A stretch of 36,393 nt of DNA from an uncultured Oscillospiraceae bacterium. Lineage in GTDB: Bacteria > Bacillota > Clostridia > Oscillospirales > Oscillospiraceae. A program made the position numbers and the translations under genes. Below, in pieces: positions 22,469 through 29,948 of the stretch (position 1 is the first letter of the stretch; each line of letters begins with the position of its first letter). The DNA lies in contig CAKTKM010000002.1 of the NCBI GenBank assembly GCA_934569425.1, positions 1 through 36,393 on the forward strand. Reading direction: 5' to 3'. The notes under the pieces are model-generated. The model searched no databases, was not told the origin of the DNA, and worked only from the letters and a program-made list of their open reading frames with translations.

Positions 22469-23899
22469 TTAGCCGAAGAAGGACATGACCTGGCCGTACA
22501 GGATCAGCAGCATGCACAGGGGGGTGACGATCTTCACGCAGACCTTGAAGAAGCCGTAAGCACCGAACTTCTGACCCTGCTGTTCGCACTCCTCCTTGAC
22601 CACCTCGGGGCCGATCTCCCAGCCGATCATCAGGGACATCAACAGTGCGCCCAGAGGCATCATGATACCCTCGGACAGCATATCCCAGAAGTCCAGCCAG
22701 TCGGCTGCCCAAGTCTTCGGAGATTCAATGCCCAGCAGCGCGGCGGGGTGGATGTTGTTGCCGCCCAGGCAGTCCGCGCACACCAGAATGCAGCCCACGC
22801 CAACGGCCACAGCCGCGATCAGGGTGTAGCTCTTACGCTTGTCGCCCTTGCCCTCGATACGGGCCTTATCGACGAAGTGGGCAACGATGACCTCCAGCAG
22901 GGAGATGGAGGAGGAGATGGCGGCAAAGACCACCAGCAGATAGAACAGGATACCAAAGATGGGACCCACAGCGCCCATGTTGTGGAACACGTTCTGCATG
23001 GTGATGAACAGCAGGGACGGGCCGCCCAGAGCGCCCTCGGGATCCAGAGCGAAACGGCCGGGGATAACGCACAGACCAGCCATCAGGGCCACCAGAGTAT
23101 CCATGACGATGATCAGGATCGCGTTCTTTTCCAGGTTCTCCTTCTTGTCCAGATAGGAACCGTAGGTGATCATAGCGCCCATGCCCAGGGACAGGGAGAA
23201 GAACATCTGGCCACCGGCAGTGGACAGAACTTCGAAGAAGCTGGGAGCCTCGGCAATAACGCCGTTGGTAACTGCCCAACCGGGGACGAACATGTACTTC
23301 AGGCCGTCCACAGCGCCGGGCAGGGTGCAGGCGCGGATAATGCAGATGATCAGGGCCACGAACAGAGCGGGCATACCGATGGAGCAGACCTTTTCGATAC
23401 CGCCGCCGATACCGCCCATAACGATGATCATGGTCAGGGCCACGAAGATCAGACCGTAGATAATGGCCTCAGCGGGGTTAGCCATGAAAGCGCCGAAGAT
23501 CTCGCCGCCGTTCAGGCCGTTGGAGCCGAAGCCGGCGCCGAACAGGTCGCCCACGTTCAGAACGGTGTACTTGATGCAGTAGCCGCCCAGTGCGCAGTAG
23601 AAGAACAGGATGAAGAACGCGGACAGGATGCCCAGCCAGCCCATCCAGCTGAACTTCTTGCTGAGTACCTTGTAGGCGCCGACAGCGCCCTGGCCGGTCT
23701 TACGGCCCAGCGCCAGCTCACCCACCATAACGATAAAACCGCAGAACACAGCCAGCACCAGATACAGGATCAGGAACAGCGCGCCGCCGGACGCACCCAT
23801 CTTATTGGGGAAGCCCCAGATGTTGCCCAGACCGACCGCCGAACCGACAGCAGCCATCAGGAATCCAAAATTGGATCCAAAGCCTTTTCTTTCTTCCAT
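22469..23899 (-). CDS. Neurotransmitter:sodium symporter (NSS/SNF family) amino acid transporter
   Basis: This 476-residue membrane protein with about 11-12 spans begins with the NSS hallmark GFLMAAVGSAVGLGNIWGFP (about residues 12-31), the sodium/substrate site of LeuT-like transporters. The conserved TM6 region FFSLSLGMGAMITYGSYL is near 231-248 and the TM8 region with FAAISSSISLLE near 323. It couples sodium entry to uptake of an amino acid, probably a hydrophobic or aromatic one in related bacterial proteins. AAGGAG lies 9-10 bases before the ATG. The 110-nt leader may fold into an ordered RNA. It stands alone, convergent with the lipid kinase. Confidence 0.92.
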   Translation of the reverse strand: MEERKGFGSNFGFLMAAVGSAVGLGNIWGFPNKMGASGGALFLILYLVLAVFCGFIVMVGELALGRKTGQGAVGAYKVLSKKFSWMGWLGILSAFFILFFYCALGGYCIKYTVLNVGDLFGAGFGSNGLNGGEIFGAFMANPAEAIIYGLIFVALTMIIVMGGIGGGIEKVCSIGMPALFVALIICIIRACTLPGAVDGLKYMFVPGWAVTNGVIAEAPSFFEVLSTAGGQMFFSLSLGMGAMITYGSYLDKKENLEKNAILIIVMDTLVALMAGLCVIPGRFALDPEGALGGPSLLFITMQNVFHNMGAVGPIFGILFYLLVVFAAISSSISLLEVIVAHFVDKARIEGKGDKRKSYTLIAAVAVGVGCILVCADCLGGNNIHPAALLGIESPKTWAADWLDFWDMLSEGIMMPLGALLMSLMIGWEIGPEVVKEECEQQGQKFGAYGFFKVCVKIVTPLCMLLILYGQVMSFFG

Positions 23900-23920
23900 T
23901 GTTTTCTCTCCTTATTTTTA

Positions 23921-24008
23921 TTCGCTCCCCTGTTGGGAAACGTATGCCGCACACCGGGTCATACCTCCCGACTACGGCCGCCTGAAAAACAGAGTTCCTT
24001 TCAGGTTA
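23921..24008 (-). promoter_or_regulatory. Possible structured leader RNA of the sodium symporter
   Basis: Between the inferred start near 24008 and the ATG at 23899 the transcript can form CCTGAAA/TTTCAGG (arms 23981-23987 and 23999-24005), a nested pair GCCG/CGGC (23946-23949 with 23975-23978) around CGGG/CCCG (23955-23958 with 23967-23970), and a competing CGTA/TACG pair (23941-23944 with 23973-23976). It matches no riboswitch class that I can recall; glycine and SAM cores are not seen. Speculative. Confidence 0.3.
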
Positions 24009-24014
24009 CTCAAA

Positions 24015-24043
24015 AGTATACAGGATTTTCCCCGCCGCCGCAA
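24015..24043 (-). promoter_or_regulatory. Promoter of the sodium symporter gene
   Basis: On the minus strand TTGCGG (24043-24038), a 17-bp spacer and TATACT (24020-24015) fit a sigma-A promoter. The very AT-rich stretch at 24041-24110 just upstream could act as an UP element. Confidence 0.5.
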
Positions 24044-24270
24044 TTAGTAATATTTATAAAAATTTAACATTATAATCTACTATTTTAACAATCTATTAAC
24101 AAGAAACGCAAAATCATTTGCGCCGAACAAGCAAAACAAATCAACGCAGTTTTCTGCTATAACACGCAATTTTTCTGCATTTTCCTGTAAAAATTCGTCA
24201 CTTTCTTTGCAGGAAACAATTTGCCGTTCTGTTAAGATTTTAACAGCGGCGCGTTAAGAACCCGTTTATG
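24041..24270. other. AT-rich intergenic stretch without a gene
   Basis: This 230-bp stretch is far richer in A and T than the surrounding genes, with TTTAACATTATAAT and many TTAAC/GTTAA words. It contains a 7-bp inverted repeat CTGTTAA-GATT-TTAACAG at 24229-24246. No open frame with a ribosome site, tRNA or known RNA is seen. It may hold upstream control sites for the symporter. Confidence 0.5.
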
Positions 24271-24302
24271 TTCTCACGGCTTTTCTGTGCTTATATCCGC
24301 AA

Positions 24303-24330
24303 AAAACGGCGGGGGATACCCCGCCGTTTT
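24303..24330 (-). terminator. Terminator of the alpha-hydroxy-acid oxidoreductase gene
   Basis: A 12-bp perfect stem (AAAACGGCGGGG / CCCCGCCGTTTT, loop GATA) is followed on the minus strand by TTTTTTGCGG, 11 bp past the stop codon. Confidence 0.88.
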
Positions 24331-24341
24331 CGGTATTCGGT

Positions 24342-25355
24342 TTACCGAACCATCGTCCGGTCGATCTCCGCCAGCGTGTGCGCACCGCACATGAGCATGG
24401 TGTCCTCCAGCTCCGCCTTCAGCTTGGCCACCAGCGCCGCGGGGCCTTCCTCGCCGCCGCCGTAGACCATATTGACGAAGGGACGGGCGATCAGCACGCC
24501 TCTGGCGCCCAGCGCAAGCGCCTTAAACACATCCATGCCGGTACGGATCCCGCCGTCCACCAGAACCATCACGTCCTTACCGACCGCGTCCACGATCTCC
24601 GGCAGCACCTCCGCCGTAGCGGGACACTGATCCAGCACCCGTCCGCCGTGGTTGGACACCACGATGGCCTTCGCGCCGGCCTTTACGGCCTTTTCCGCGC
24701 CTTTGACGGTCATGATGCCCTTCAGAATAAAGGGTACGCCGGCATATTCGGTGATCTCACGAAGCTCCTCCACCGTCTTGCTGCCGGCAGGCGGCGTCAG
24801 ATTCTTCAAAAAGGGCAGACCAGCTCCGTCAATATCCATGGCGATGGCCCACGCGCCGCACTTCTTGGCCATGTCCATTTTTTCCATCACCAGCGCCTGA
24901 TTCCATGGCTTGATGGTAGTAACGCCCGCACCGTGATTTTCACCGATGGCCTTCACTGCGCCTTCCATCACGGCGGGGTTGGTTCCGTCTCCGGTAAAGG
25001 CCAGGATCCCCGCCTTGGCACAGCCGGTGACCAGCAGGTCGTTATACTGCAGGTCGTTATACTTCTCGCCGTAGTGCAGCTGCATGGCGCCCACGGGTCC
25101 CGCCATTACCGGGATCGTCAGCGTATGGCCAAAGAAATCAAAGGTGGTATCCGCGCCGCCGTTTTCGCAGATGGTGTCCATGTTGACGCACAGCTCCTGC
25201 CACTTCTGGTAGTTACGGATAAAGCCTGTCCCCATACCTTTTGCGCCGGGGCCGGGAACGGTGTTCTTGCAGGCCTGTCCGTTGCAGATCCTGCAGGACT
25301 TGCAAAACGGCCCGATCTGATCGCGGGAGCGATCCAGAATCTCCTGATATGTCAT
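24342..25355 (-). CDS. FMN-dependent alpha-hydroxy-acid oxidoreductase with N-terminal Cys cluster
   Basis: This 337-residue TIM-barrel protein belongs to the lactate/glycolate oxidase family. It shows VMAGPVGAMQ near residue 84 (FMN-binding strand), ILKGIMTVKGAEKAVKAGAKAIVVSNHGG with the catalytic His-Gly-Gly-Arg at about 235-238, and the phosphate loop LVDGGIRTGMDVFKALALGARGVLIARPF. Its natural reaction may be dehydrogenation of a 2-hydroxy acid, since oxidase activity seems unlikely in an anaerobe. Unlike classic members it starts with Cys18, Cys21, Cys24 and Cys29 (CxxCxxCxxxxC), which could bind an Fe-S cluster or zinc; anaerobe relatives appear to share this. It is monocistronic, with promoter and terminator visible. 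Confidence 0.88.
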   Translation of the reverse strand: MTYQEILDRSRDQIGPFCKSCRICNGQACKNTVPGPGAKGMGTGFIRNYQKWQELCVNMDTICENGGADTTFDFFGHTLTIPVMAGPVGAMQLHYGEKYNDLQYNDLLVTGCAKAGILAFTGDGTNPAVMEGAVKAIGENHGAGVTTIKPWNQALVMEKMDMAKKCGAWAIAMDIDGAGLPFLKNLTPPAGSKTVEELREITEYAGVPFILKGIMTVKGAEKAVKAGAKAIVVSNHGGRVLDQCPATAEVLPEIVDAVGKDVMVLVDGGIRTGMDVFKALALGARGVLIARPFVNMVYGGGEEGPAALVAKLKAELEDTMLMCGAHTLAEIDRTMVR

Positions 25356-25402
25356 GTCTCATTCCTCACTTTCTGATGGCCGCGCAGGGCGGAAGTAGGC
25401 AT

Positions 25403-25430
25403 ATCATATCACGATTCGGAAAATATGCAA
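25403..25430 (-). promoter_or_regulatory. Promoter of the alpha-hydroxy-acid oxidoreductase gene
   Basis: On the minus strand TTGCAT (25430-25425), a 16-bp spacer and TATGAT (25408-25403) lie about 48 bp upstream of the ATG. Confidence 0.6.
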
Positions 25431-25464
25431 GGGCTTTCGTCGGTTTCTTTCCTGAAAATATCGC

Positions 25465-26085
25465 TCAGCCCACCCAGCCCATCAGCTGAAGGAAGCTCCA
25501 CGCCAGCTTGCCGCCGTAGAAAACGATCACCGCGCCGCAGACCTTGTTGATGATGTTCAATATCTTATCGTTGAACTTGGCGCTGAACAGAGAGATGATC
25601 GTGGAGATCCCCAAAAACCACAGCACCGACGCACTGGCAAAGCCGCAGATAAAAAACACATCGCTGCCTGCCGGAAGGCTGGCACGGAAGGCGCCCAGCA
25701 TCATGGTGCCGTCAATGATGGCCTGGGGATTGAACCACGTCACCACACAGGCGGTGGAGATCACCTTCCAGATGGGGACGTTTACATCCCGTCCTCCCTC
25801 CATGCTGGCCTTGGCACGAAGCAGGCCGATGCCGATCCAGATGACGATCAGACTGCCAATGCCAAGGATCACCTTTTGCAGCCAGGGCAGCGCCTGCATC
25901 AGTGCGCCCACACCCAGAAAACAGGCAAGTCCCAGCGTAATGTCGAAGAAAATCACGATCAGCGCCGTCAGATACACCCGGCTCCGCTTCTGGGTCAGGG
26001 CTGTGTTGATGACAAAGAGGTTCTGCAAACCGATCGGCGCCACATAGGCCAGTCCCATGGTGAGCCCCTGAAGATAAATGTTCAT
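25465..26085 (-). CDS. LysE/ArgO-family amino acid exporter
   Basis: This 206-residue membrane protein has about six spans and family motifs: AYVAPIGLQNLFVI at residues 13-26 (the LysE N-terminal PxGxQN signature), DITLGLACFLGVGAL near 48, and TWFNPQAIIDG near 115. It should export basic or related amino acids from the cytoplasm. AAAGGAG precedes the ATG at usable distance. It diverges from an HxlR regulator with which it shares a control region, so the regulator probably controls it. Confidence 0.9.
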   Translation of the reverse strand: MNIYLQGLTMGLAYVAPIGLQNLFVINTALTQKRSRVYLTALIVIFFDITLGLACFLGVGALMQALPWLQKVILGIGSLIVIWIGIGLLRAKASMEGGRDVNVPIWKVISTACVVTWFNPQAIIDGTMMLGAFRASLPAGSDVFFICGFASASVLWFLGISTIISLFSAKFNDKILNIINKVCGAVIVFYGGKLAWSFLQLMGWVG

Positions 26086-26091
26086 TTGCTA

Positions 26092-26120
26092 TTTACTCCT
26101 TTTTTCTTACCTGCTATAAT
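26092..26120 (+). promoter_or_regulatory. Promoter of the HxlR regulator gene
   Basis: TTTACT (26092-26097), a 17-bp spacer and extended -10 TGC-TATAAT (-10 at 26115-26120) point to the HxlR gene at 26186. Confidence 0.6.
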
Positions 26121-26127
26121 CATAGCA
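26112..26127. promoter_or_regulatory. Palindromic operator over divergent -10 boxes
   Basis: TGCTAT-AATC-ATAGCA is a perfect 6-bp inverted repeat that spans the -10 boxes of both divergent promoters. A dimeric regulator such as the adjacent HxlR protein bound here could block both genes at once. Confidence 0.5.
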
Positions 26128-26146
26128 CGATAGCCGAAAAACGCAA
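26119..26146 (-). promoter_or_regulatory. Promoter of the LysE exporter gene
   Basis: On the minus strand TTGCGT (26146-26141), a 16-bp spacer and TATGAT (26124-26119) precede the ATG at 26085. The -10 overlaps the opposing -10 by two bases. Confidence 0.6.
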
Positions 26147-26185
26147 GAGCGCAGATTTTGATAACAAGGTCAGGAGGAGCTTACC

Positions 26186-26530
26186 ATGTCCCACTACGAT
26201 TGTCCCTGTATGGAGAAATGTCCGCTGCACTACGCCATGAGCGTTATCGGCGGCAAATGGAAGGTGCAGATCGTCTGCGCCCTGACCAATGCAGGCTCGC
26301 TCCGGTACAACGCCCTGCGGGGCAAACTGGACGGCATCAGCAACACGGTGCTGGCCTCCTCCCTGCGGGAGCTGGAGCAGGACGGCCTTGTGGTGCGCAC
26401 CGTCTATCCGGAGGTGCCGGTACGGGTGGAGTACAGCCCCACCGACGACTGCCGCGCTCTGCTGCCGATCCTGGAGCAGCTCAGTGACTGGGCGGAGAAG
26501 AAAGCCGCCGGACTGCCAACGGTTCTCTGA
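26186..26530 (+). CDS. HxlR-family winged-helix regulator
   Basis: This 114-residue protein has the HxlR layout: CPLHYAMSVIGGKWKVQIVCAL (about 12-33), LRYNALRGKLDGISNTVLASSLRELEQDGLVVRTVYPEVPVRVEYSPT (about 39-86), and a final helix. It has Cys7, Cys9 (CPC) and Cys13 near the N-terminus, and a Cys near this position senses thiol-reactive compounds in several HxlR proteins. It likely binds as a dimer to the palindrome at 26112-26127 and controls the divergent LysE exporter and itself. The AGGAGGAG site gives the ATG at 26186. Confidence 0.92.
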   Translation: MSHYDCPCMEKCPLHYAMSVIGGKWKVQIVCALTNAGSLRYNALRGKLDGISNTVLASSLRELEQDGLVVRTVYPEVPVRVEYSPTDDCRALLPILEQLSDWAEKKAAGLPTVL

Positions 26531-26566
26531 ACCGCAGAAAGCTTTTGCTTCCCCTTCTCTCAAAGC

Positions 26567-26594
26567 TTGACAACGCTGTCGCTTCTGCTATAAT
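26567..26594 (+). promoter_or_regulatory. Promoter of the zur-znu operon
   Basis: TTGACA (26567-26572), a 16-bp spacer and TATAAT (26589-26594): both hexamers are perfect sigma-A consensus, and the start of the regulator gene is 40 bp downstream. Confidence 0.8.
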
Positions 26595-26611
26595 ATGAAA
26601 TCGGTTTTCAT
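26595..26611 (+). promoter_or_regulatory. Candidate Fur/Zur operator
   Basis: ATGAAA-TCGGT-TTTCAT is a 6-bp inverted repeat directly after the -10 box, covering the expected transcription start. It resembles the AT-rich dyads bound by Fur-family repressors. A metal-loaded repressor here would block its own operon. Confidence 0.5.
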
Positions 26612-26633
26612 TTTCATTTTGGAGGCGAGACAT

Positions 26634-27041
26634 ATGTCCGTTACCTATATGACGCGGCAGCAGCGGGCGGTACTGGAGGGCGTCAAGGCCAGCCCCGAGG
26701 GCTGCGCCACCGCCGCGGAGCTGACGGAGCAGCTGCATGCGCAGGGCCAGACGGTTGGGCTGACCACCGTATACCGCCAACTGGAGCGTCTGGCGCAGCA
26801 GGGGCTGGTCCACAAGGCCGTCACCGATCAGGGCGCCTACTACCAGTACTGCGACGGCCATGAGGAGGGCAGCTGCTTTTTACTGAAATGTGAAAAATGC
26901 GGTGCCATCCGCCATCTGGACTGCTCCCATTTGGGCGAGCTGTACCGGCATCTGGAGCAGGAGCACCACTTCCGCATCGATCCCCGCCGGACACTGTTTT
27001 ACGGCCTGTGCGAAAGCTGCGGGCAGGAGGAGCCGGTATGA
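26634..27041 (+). CDS. zur: Fur-family transcriptional regulator, probably Zur
   Basis: This 135-residue protein has an N-terminal winged helix (TRQQRAVLEGVKAS, AAELTEQL, VGLTTVYRQLERLAQQGLVHK) and a C-terminal dimer domain with structural zinc pairs CEKC (about 89-92) and CESC (about 128-131), plus a DGHEEGSCFLLKC stretch. Its place as first gene of an operon with znuA, znuC and znuB points to zinc rather than iron sensing: with zinc it represses uptake. The start at 26634 follows GGAGG; an earlier in-frame ATG lies inside the promoter region and is rejected. The stop overlaps the znuA ATG (ATGA). Confidence 0.88.
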   Translation: MSVTYMTRQQRAVLEGVKASPEGCATAAELTEQLHAQGQTVGLTTVYRQLERLAQQGLVHKAVTDQGAYYQYCDGHEEGSCFLLKCEKCGAIRHLDCSHLGELYRHLEQEHHFRIDPRRTLFYGLCESCGQEEPV

Positions 27042-27991
27042 AAAGGCTATTTGCCCTGCTGCTGGCGCTGATGCTGACGGTCTCCCTCTCCGCCTGCGGG
27101 CAGCGTCCGCAGACCGAGGACGGCAAATTGCAGGTGGTGTGTACGCTGTTCCCCTACTACGACTTTGCCCGCCAGATCGGCGGCAGTGACGTGGATGTAA
27201 CGCTGCTGGTGCCTGCTGGAAAAGAGACCCACAGCTTCGAGCCTACGCCGCTGGACGTAGTCACCCTGTCCAATGCGGATGTATTCCTCTATAACGGCGG
27301 CGAAAGCGAGCAGTGGGTGGATGATATTCTCTCCGCCGCGGGAGAGCATATCGCCGTTACACTCCCCCTGATGACGCAGGTGTCAGCTCTGGCGGAGGAG
27401 ATGTCCGAGGGCATGGAAAGCAGCGGCAGCCACGATCACGACGATCACGACAGCGACGCCATCGAATACGACGAGCATGTATGGACATCGCCGGTGCTGG
27501 CCAAGCAGCTGGCTTCCGCCGTCTGCGATGCCCTGTGCCGGGCGGATCCGCAGCACGAGGATCGCTACCGCTCCCGCCTGACGGACTATCTGACGCAGCT
27601 GGATGCGCTGGACGCCGCCTTCCGGGACACGGTGGTGGCCGGAACACGGCGTCTGCTGGTGTTCGGCGACCGGTTCCCGCTGCTGTACTTCTGTAAGGAG
27701 TACGGCCTCGACTACCGCGCCGCCTTCCATGGCTGCGCCAGCGACACAGAGCCGTCGCTGGCCACACTGAAGTATCTCATCGACAAGGTGGCGCAGGAGC
27801 AGATCCCCGTGGTCTACACCATTGAGCTCAGCAGCCAGAAGGTCGCCCGCGCCATCGCCGAAACCACCGGTGCGCGGGTCCTCACGTTCCAGTCCTGTCA
27901 GACCGTGTCAAAGCAGGATATGGACGCCGGCGCCACCTATCTCAGCCTCATGTGGGAAAACGTGACGGCTTTACAGGAGGGACTGTCCTGA
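27038..27991 (+). CDS. znuA: Zinc ABC transporter substrate-binding lipoprotein (ZnuA/AdcA type)
   Basis: This 317-residue lipoprotein has a lipobox LSAC with Cys20, so it is tethered outside the membrane. The family opening VVCTLFPYYDFARQIGG is near residue 29, with THSFEPTPLDVV (metal-ligand His) near 65, a His/Asp-rich loop (HDHDDHDSDAIEYDEHVW, about 131-148) typical of zinc rather than manganese binders, FGDRFPLLYFCKEY near 208, and YTIELSS near 263. It captures Zn2+ for the ZnuBC importer. It overlaps zur by 4 bp and znuC by 1 bp. Confidence 0.92.
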   Translation: MKRLFALLLALMLTVSLSACGQRPQTEDGKLQVVCTLFPYYDFARQIGGSDVDVTLLVPAGKETHSFEPTPLDVVTLSNADVFLYNGGESEQWVDDILSAAGEHIAVTLPLMTQVSALAEEMSEGMESSGSHDHDDHDSDAIEYDEHVWTSPVLAKQLASAVCDALCRADPQHEDRYRSRLTDYLTQLDALDAAFRDTVVAGTRRLLVFGDRFPLLYFCKEYGLDYRAAFHGCASDTEPSLATLKYLIDKVAQEQIPVVYTIELSSQKVARAIAETTGARVLTFQSCQTVSKQDMDAGATYLSLMWENVTALQEGLS

Positions 27992-28707
27992 TGAACCAAC
28001 AACATACTCTGATCGACTGCCGCGATGTGGCGCTGGGCTATGAGGGCAAAGCACTGAGCCGCCATCTGTCCTTTCAGGTGAACGCCGGCGACTATCTGTG
28101 CATCGTTGGCGAAAACGGCACCGGAAAGTCCACACTGCTGAAGGTGCTGCTGGGTCTTATGAAGCCCATGGAGGGCGCCGTAACGGTGGACAAGTCCCTG
28201 AAGGCGGGCGCCATCGGGTATCTGCCCCAGCAGACCCGCGCCCAGCGGGACTTCCCCGCCACGGTGTACGAAGTGGTGCTGTCGGGCTTTTTAAGCGCAC
28301 GAAAGGGGCGGTTTTTCTATACCGCCGCAGAAAAGTCCACGGCGCTGATGAACATGGGCAAGCTGGGCGTACTGGAGCTGAAGGATCGCTGCTACCGGGA
28401 GCTGTCCGGCGGGCAGCAGCAGCGCGTGCTGCTGTCCCGCGCCCTGTGCGCCGCCGGGGAGCTGCTGATCCTGGACGAGCCTGTGACCGGCCTTGACCCC
28501 GAGGCTGCCCACGATATGTACCGCACGCTGGAGTATCTGAACCGCAGCGAGGGCATTGCCATCGTCATGGTGACCCACGACCTGCAAAACGCCCTGAAAT
28601 ACGCCACGCACATCCTGCACGCCGGGCGCAACGGCTGGTTTTTCGGCACCACAGAGGCATTTCTGGCCTCTCCCTGCGGCAAAAAGCTGGGAGGTGACGG
28701 AGTATGA
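27991..28707 (+). CDS. znuC: Zinc ABC transporter ATPase
   Basis: This 238-residue ATPase has Walker A GENGTGKST (about 40-48), then YLPQQTRAQRDFPATVYEVV at the Q-loop, signature LSGGQQQR (about 137), Walker B LLILDEPVTGLD and H-loop THDLQNA. It powers import through ZnuB. The ATG at 27991 (TGATG overlap with znuA) is chosen over an upstream in-frame ATG because ACAGGAGG lies before it. Confidence 0.93.
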   Translation: MNQQHTLIDCRDVALGYEGKALSRHLSFQVNAGDYLCIVGENGTGKSTLLKVLLGLMKPMEGAVTVDKSLKAGAIGYLPQQTRAQRDFPATVYEVVLSGFLSARKGRFFYTAAEKSTALMNMGKLGVLELKDRCYRELSGGQQQRVLLSRALCAAGELLILDEPVTGLDPEAAHDMYRTLEYLNRSEGIAIVMVTHDLQNALKYATHILHAGRNGWFFGTTEAFLASPCGKKLGGDGV

Positions 28708-29519
28708 GTCTTTTGTGGGAGATGTTCACCTATCCGTTCATCCTGCGGGCCTTTGTGGTGGGCATTCTGGTATCCCTGTGCGCGGCGCTGCTGGGGGTAC
28801 CGCTGGTATTGAAGCGGTATTCCATGATCGGCGACGGACTGAGCCATGTGTCCTTCGGCGCGTTGGCTGTGGCCGTGGCCTGCGGCTGGGCGCCGCTGCC
28901 GGTGTCCATTCCGGTGGTCATGGTGGCGGCGCTGCTGCTCCTGCGCATGACGGAGCGCAGCCGCATGGGTGCCGATGCCGCCATCGCCGTCACCTCCGCC
29001 TCCGCGCTGGCGGTGGGCGTCATCGTCACCTCTCTGACCACCGGCATGACCACGGATGTGGACAGCTATATGTTCGGCTCCATTTTGGCCATGGATCGTG
29101 CCGATGTGGCACTGAGCGTAGGGCTAAGCGCGGCGGTGCTGGCGCTGTTCGTTCTGTTCTATCACCGGCTGTTTGCCATCACCTTTGACGAGAGCTTTTC
29201 CCGTGCCACCGGCGTGAAGGTCGGCCTCTACAACACGCTTCTGAGTGTGCTGACCGCCCTGACCATCGTGCTTGGCATGCGGATGATGGGTGCCATGCTG
29301 ATCTCCAGTCTGGTGATCTTTCCGGCGCTCAGCGCCATGCGGGTGCTGAAGAGCTTTCGCGGCGTGGTGATCTGCTCCGCCGTACTGAGTGTGACCTCCT
29401 TTTGCGTGGGGCTGACCGCCTCCTATCTGCTGGGAACGCCGGTGGGCGCTTCGGTAGTGCTGGTGGATCTGGCGGTGTTCCTGCTCTGCTGCGCCATCGC
29501 CCGCATCAAGCGGAAATAA
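28704..29519 (+). CDS. znuB: Zinc ABC transporter permease
   Basis: This 271-residue protein of the ABC-3 family has about eight membrane spans. Family features: PFILRAFVVGILVSLCAALLGVPLVLKRYSMIGDGLSHVSFGALAV at the N-terminus and TVVLGMRMMGAMLISSLVIFPALSA-type segment near 195-215 (read here as TIVLGMRMMGAMLISSL). It forms the dimeric pore for Zn2+. The ATG overlaps the znuC stop (ATGA). Last gene of the operon. Confidence 0.93.
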   Translation: MSLLWEMFTYPFILRAFVVGILVSLCAALLGVPLVLKRYSMIGDGLSHVSFGALAVAVACGWAPLPVSIPVVMVAALLLLRMTERSRMGADAAIAVTSASALAVGVIVTSLTTGMTTDVDSYMFGSILAMDRADVALSVGLSAAVLALFVLFYHRLFAITFDESFSRATGVKVGLYNTLLSVLTALTIVLGMRMMGAMLISSLVIFPALSAMRVLKSFRGVVICSAVLSVTSFCVGLTASYLLGTPVGASVVLVDLAVFLLCCAIARIKRK

Positions 29520-29536
29520 ACGCTGGATCCTATATT

Positions 29537-29580
29537 GCCGCAAAAGCTCCCTGCCCTTTCAGGCGGAGAGCTTTTGCGGC
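29537..29580 (+). repeat. Hairpin downstream of znuB
   Basis: GCCGCAAAAGCTC (29537-29549) pairs perfectly with 29568-29580 around an 18-base loop, 17 bp after the znuB stop. No T-run follows; it may protect the 3' end, with termination at the next hairpin. Confidence 0.6.
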
Positions 29581-29610
29581 GGTCAATAAACCTTATTTGC
29601 GGCAGACTAA

Positions 29611-29648
29611 AAAATCCCCACCCGATAGGGTGGGGATTTTGACCTTTT
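29611..29648. terminator. Bidirectional terminator between znu operon and rpsR
   Basis: A 13-bp perfect stem (AAAATCCCCACCC / GGGTGGGGATTTT, loop GATA) is followed by TTTTGACCTTTT on the plus strand and TTTTTTAG on the minus strand, between convergent operons. Confidence 0.9.
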
Positions 29649-29649
29649 C

Positions 29650-29901
29650 TTACTCGGTCACGAAGGGCAGCAGGGCGATCTGACGGGCGCGCTTGATGGC
29701 CTCGGTCAGCTGGCGCTGATGCATGGCGCAGGTACCGGTGGTGCGGCGAGGCAGGATCTTGGAGCGCTCGCTGATGAAGCGGCGCAGCTTGGCAGCATCC
29801 TTATAATCAATATGCTCGCACTTATCCACGCAGAACTGGCAAACCTTCTTCCGCTTGCGGACGCCGCCGCGTGCGGGTCTGTTTTCACGTTCCATAGCCA
29901 T
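29650..29901 (-). CDS. rpsR: 30S ribosomal protein bS18 (zinc-binding, C+ form)
   Basis: This 83-residue protein has the S18 core ([52 protein letters not shown]). It binds the platform of the small subunit with bS6. It carries Cys21, Cys24, Cys28 and Cys58, the zinc-ribbon 'C+' form. AAGGAGG 8 bases before the first ATG sets the start, over a second in-frame ATG two codons later. Last gene of rpsF-ssb-rpsR. Its zinc need is notable beside a zinc uptake operon, though the two are convergent. Confidence 0.96.
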   Translation of the reverse strand: MAMERENRPARGGVRKRKKVCQFCVDKCEHIDYKDAAKLRRFISERSKILPRRTTGTCAMHQRQLTEAIKRARQIALLPFVTE

Positions 29902-29948
29902 GGAAGAGTCCTCCTTATCGTATGAGTAGTGTGTTCTTGAACACGGGA

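Noticed and set aside
23900..24010. Glycine riboswitch upstream of the sodium symporter
   Set aside because: The conserved glycine-aptamer core is not seen in this leader, and it is too short for the usual tandem form.
22457..24067. Plus-strand open frame of 536 codons opposite the sodium symporter
   Set aside because: Composition (His, Asp, Gln, Ala) is that of an antisense shadow; it has no ribosome site and crosses the symporter leader.
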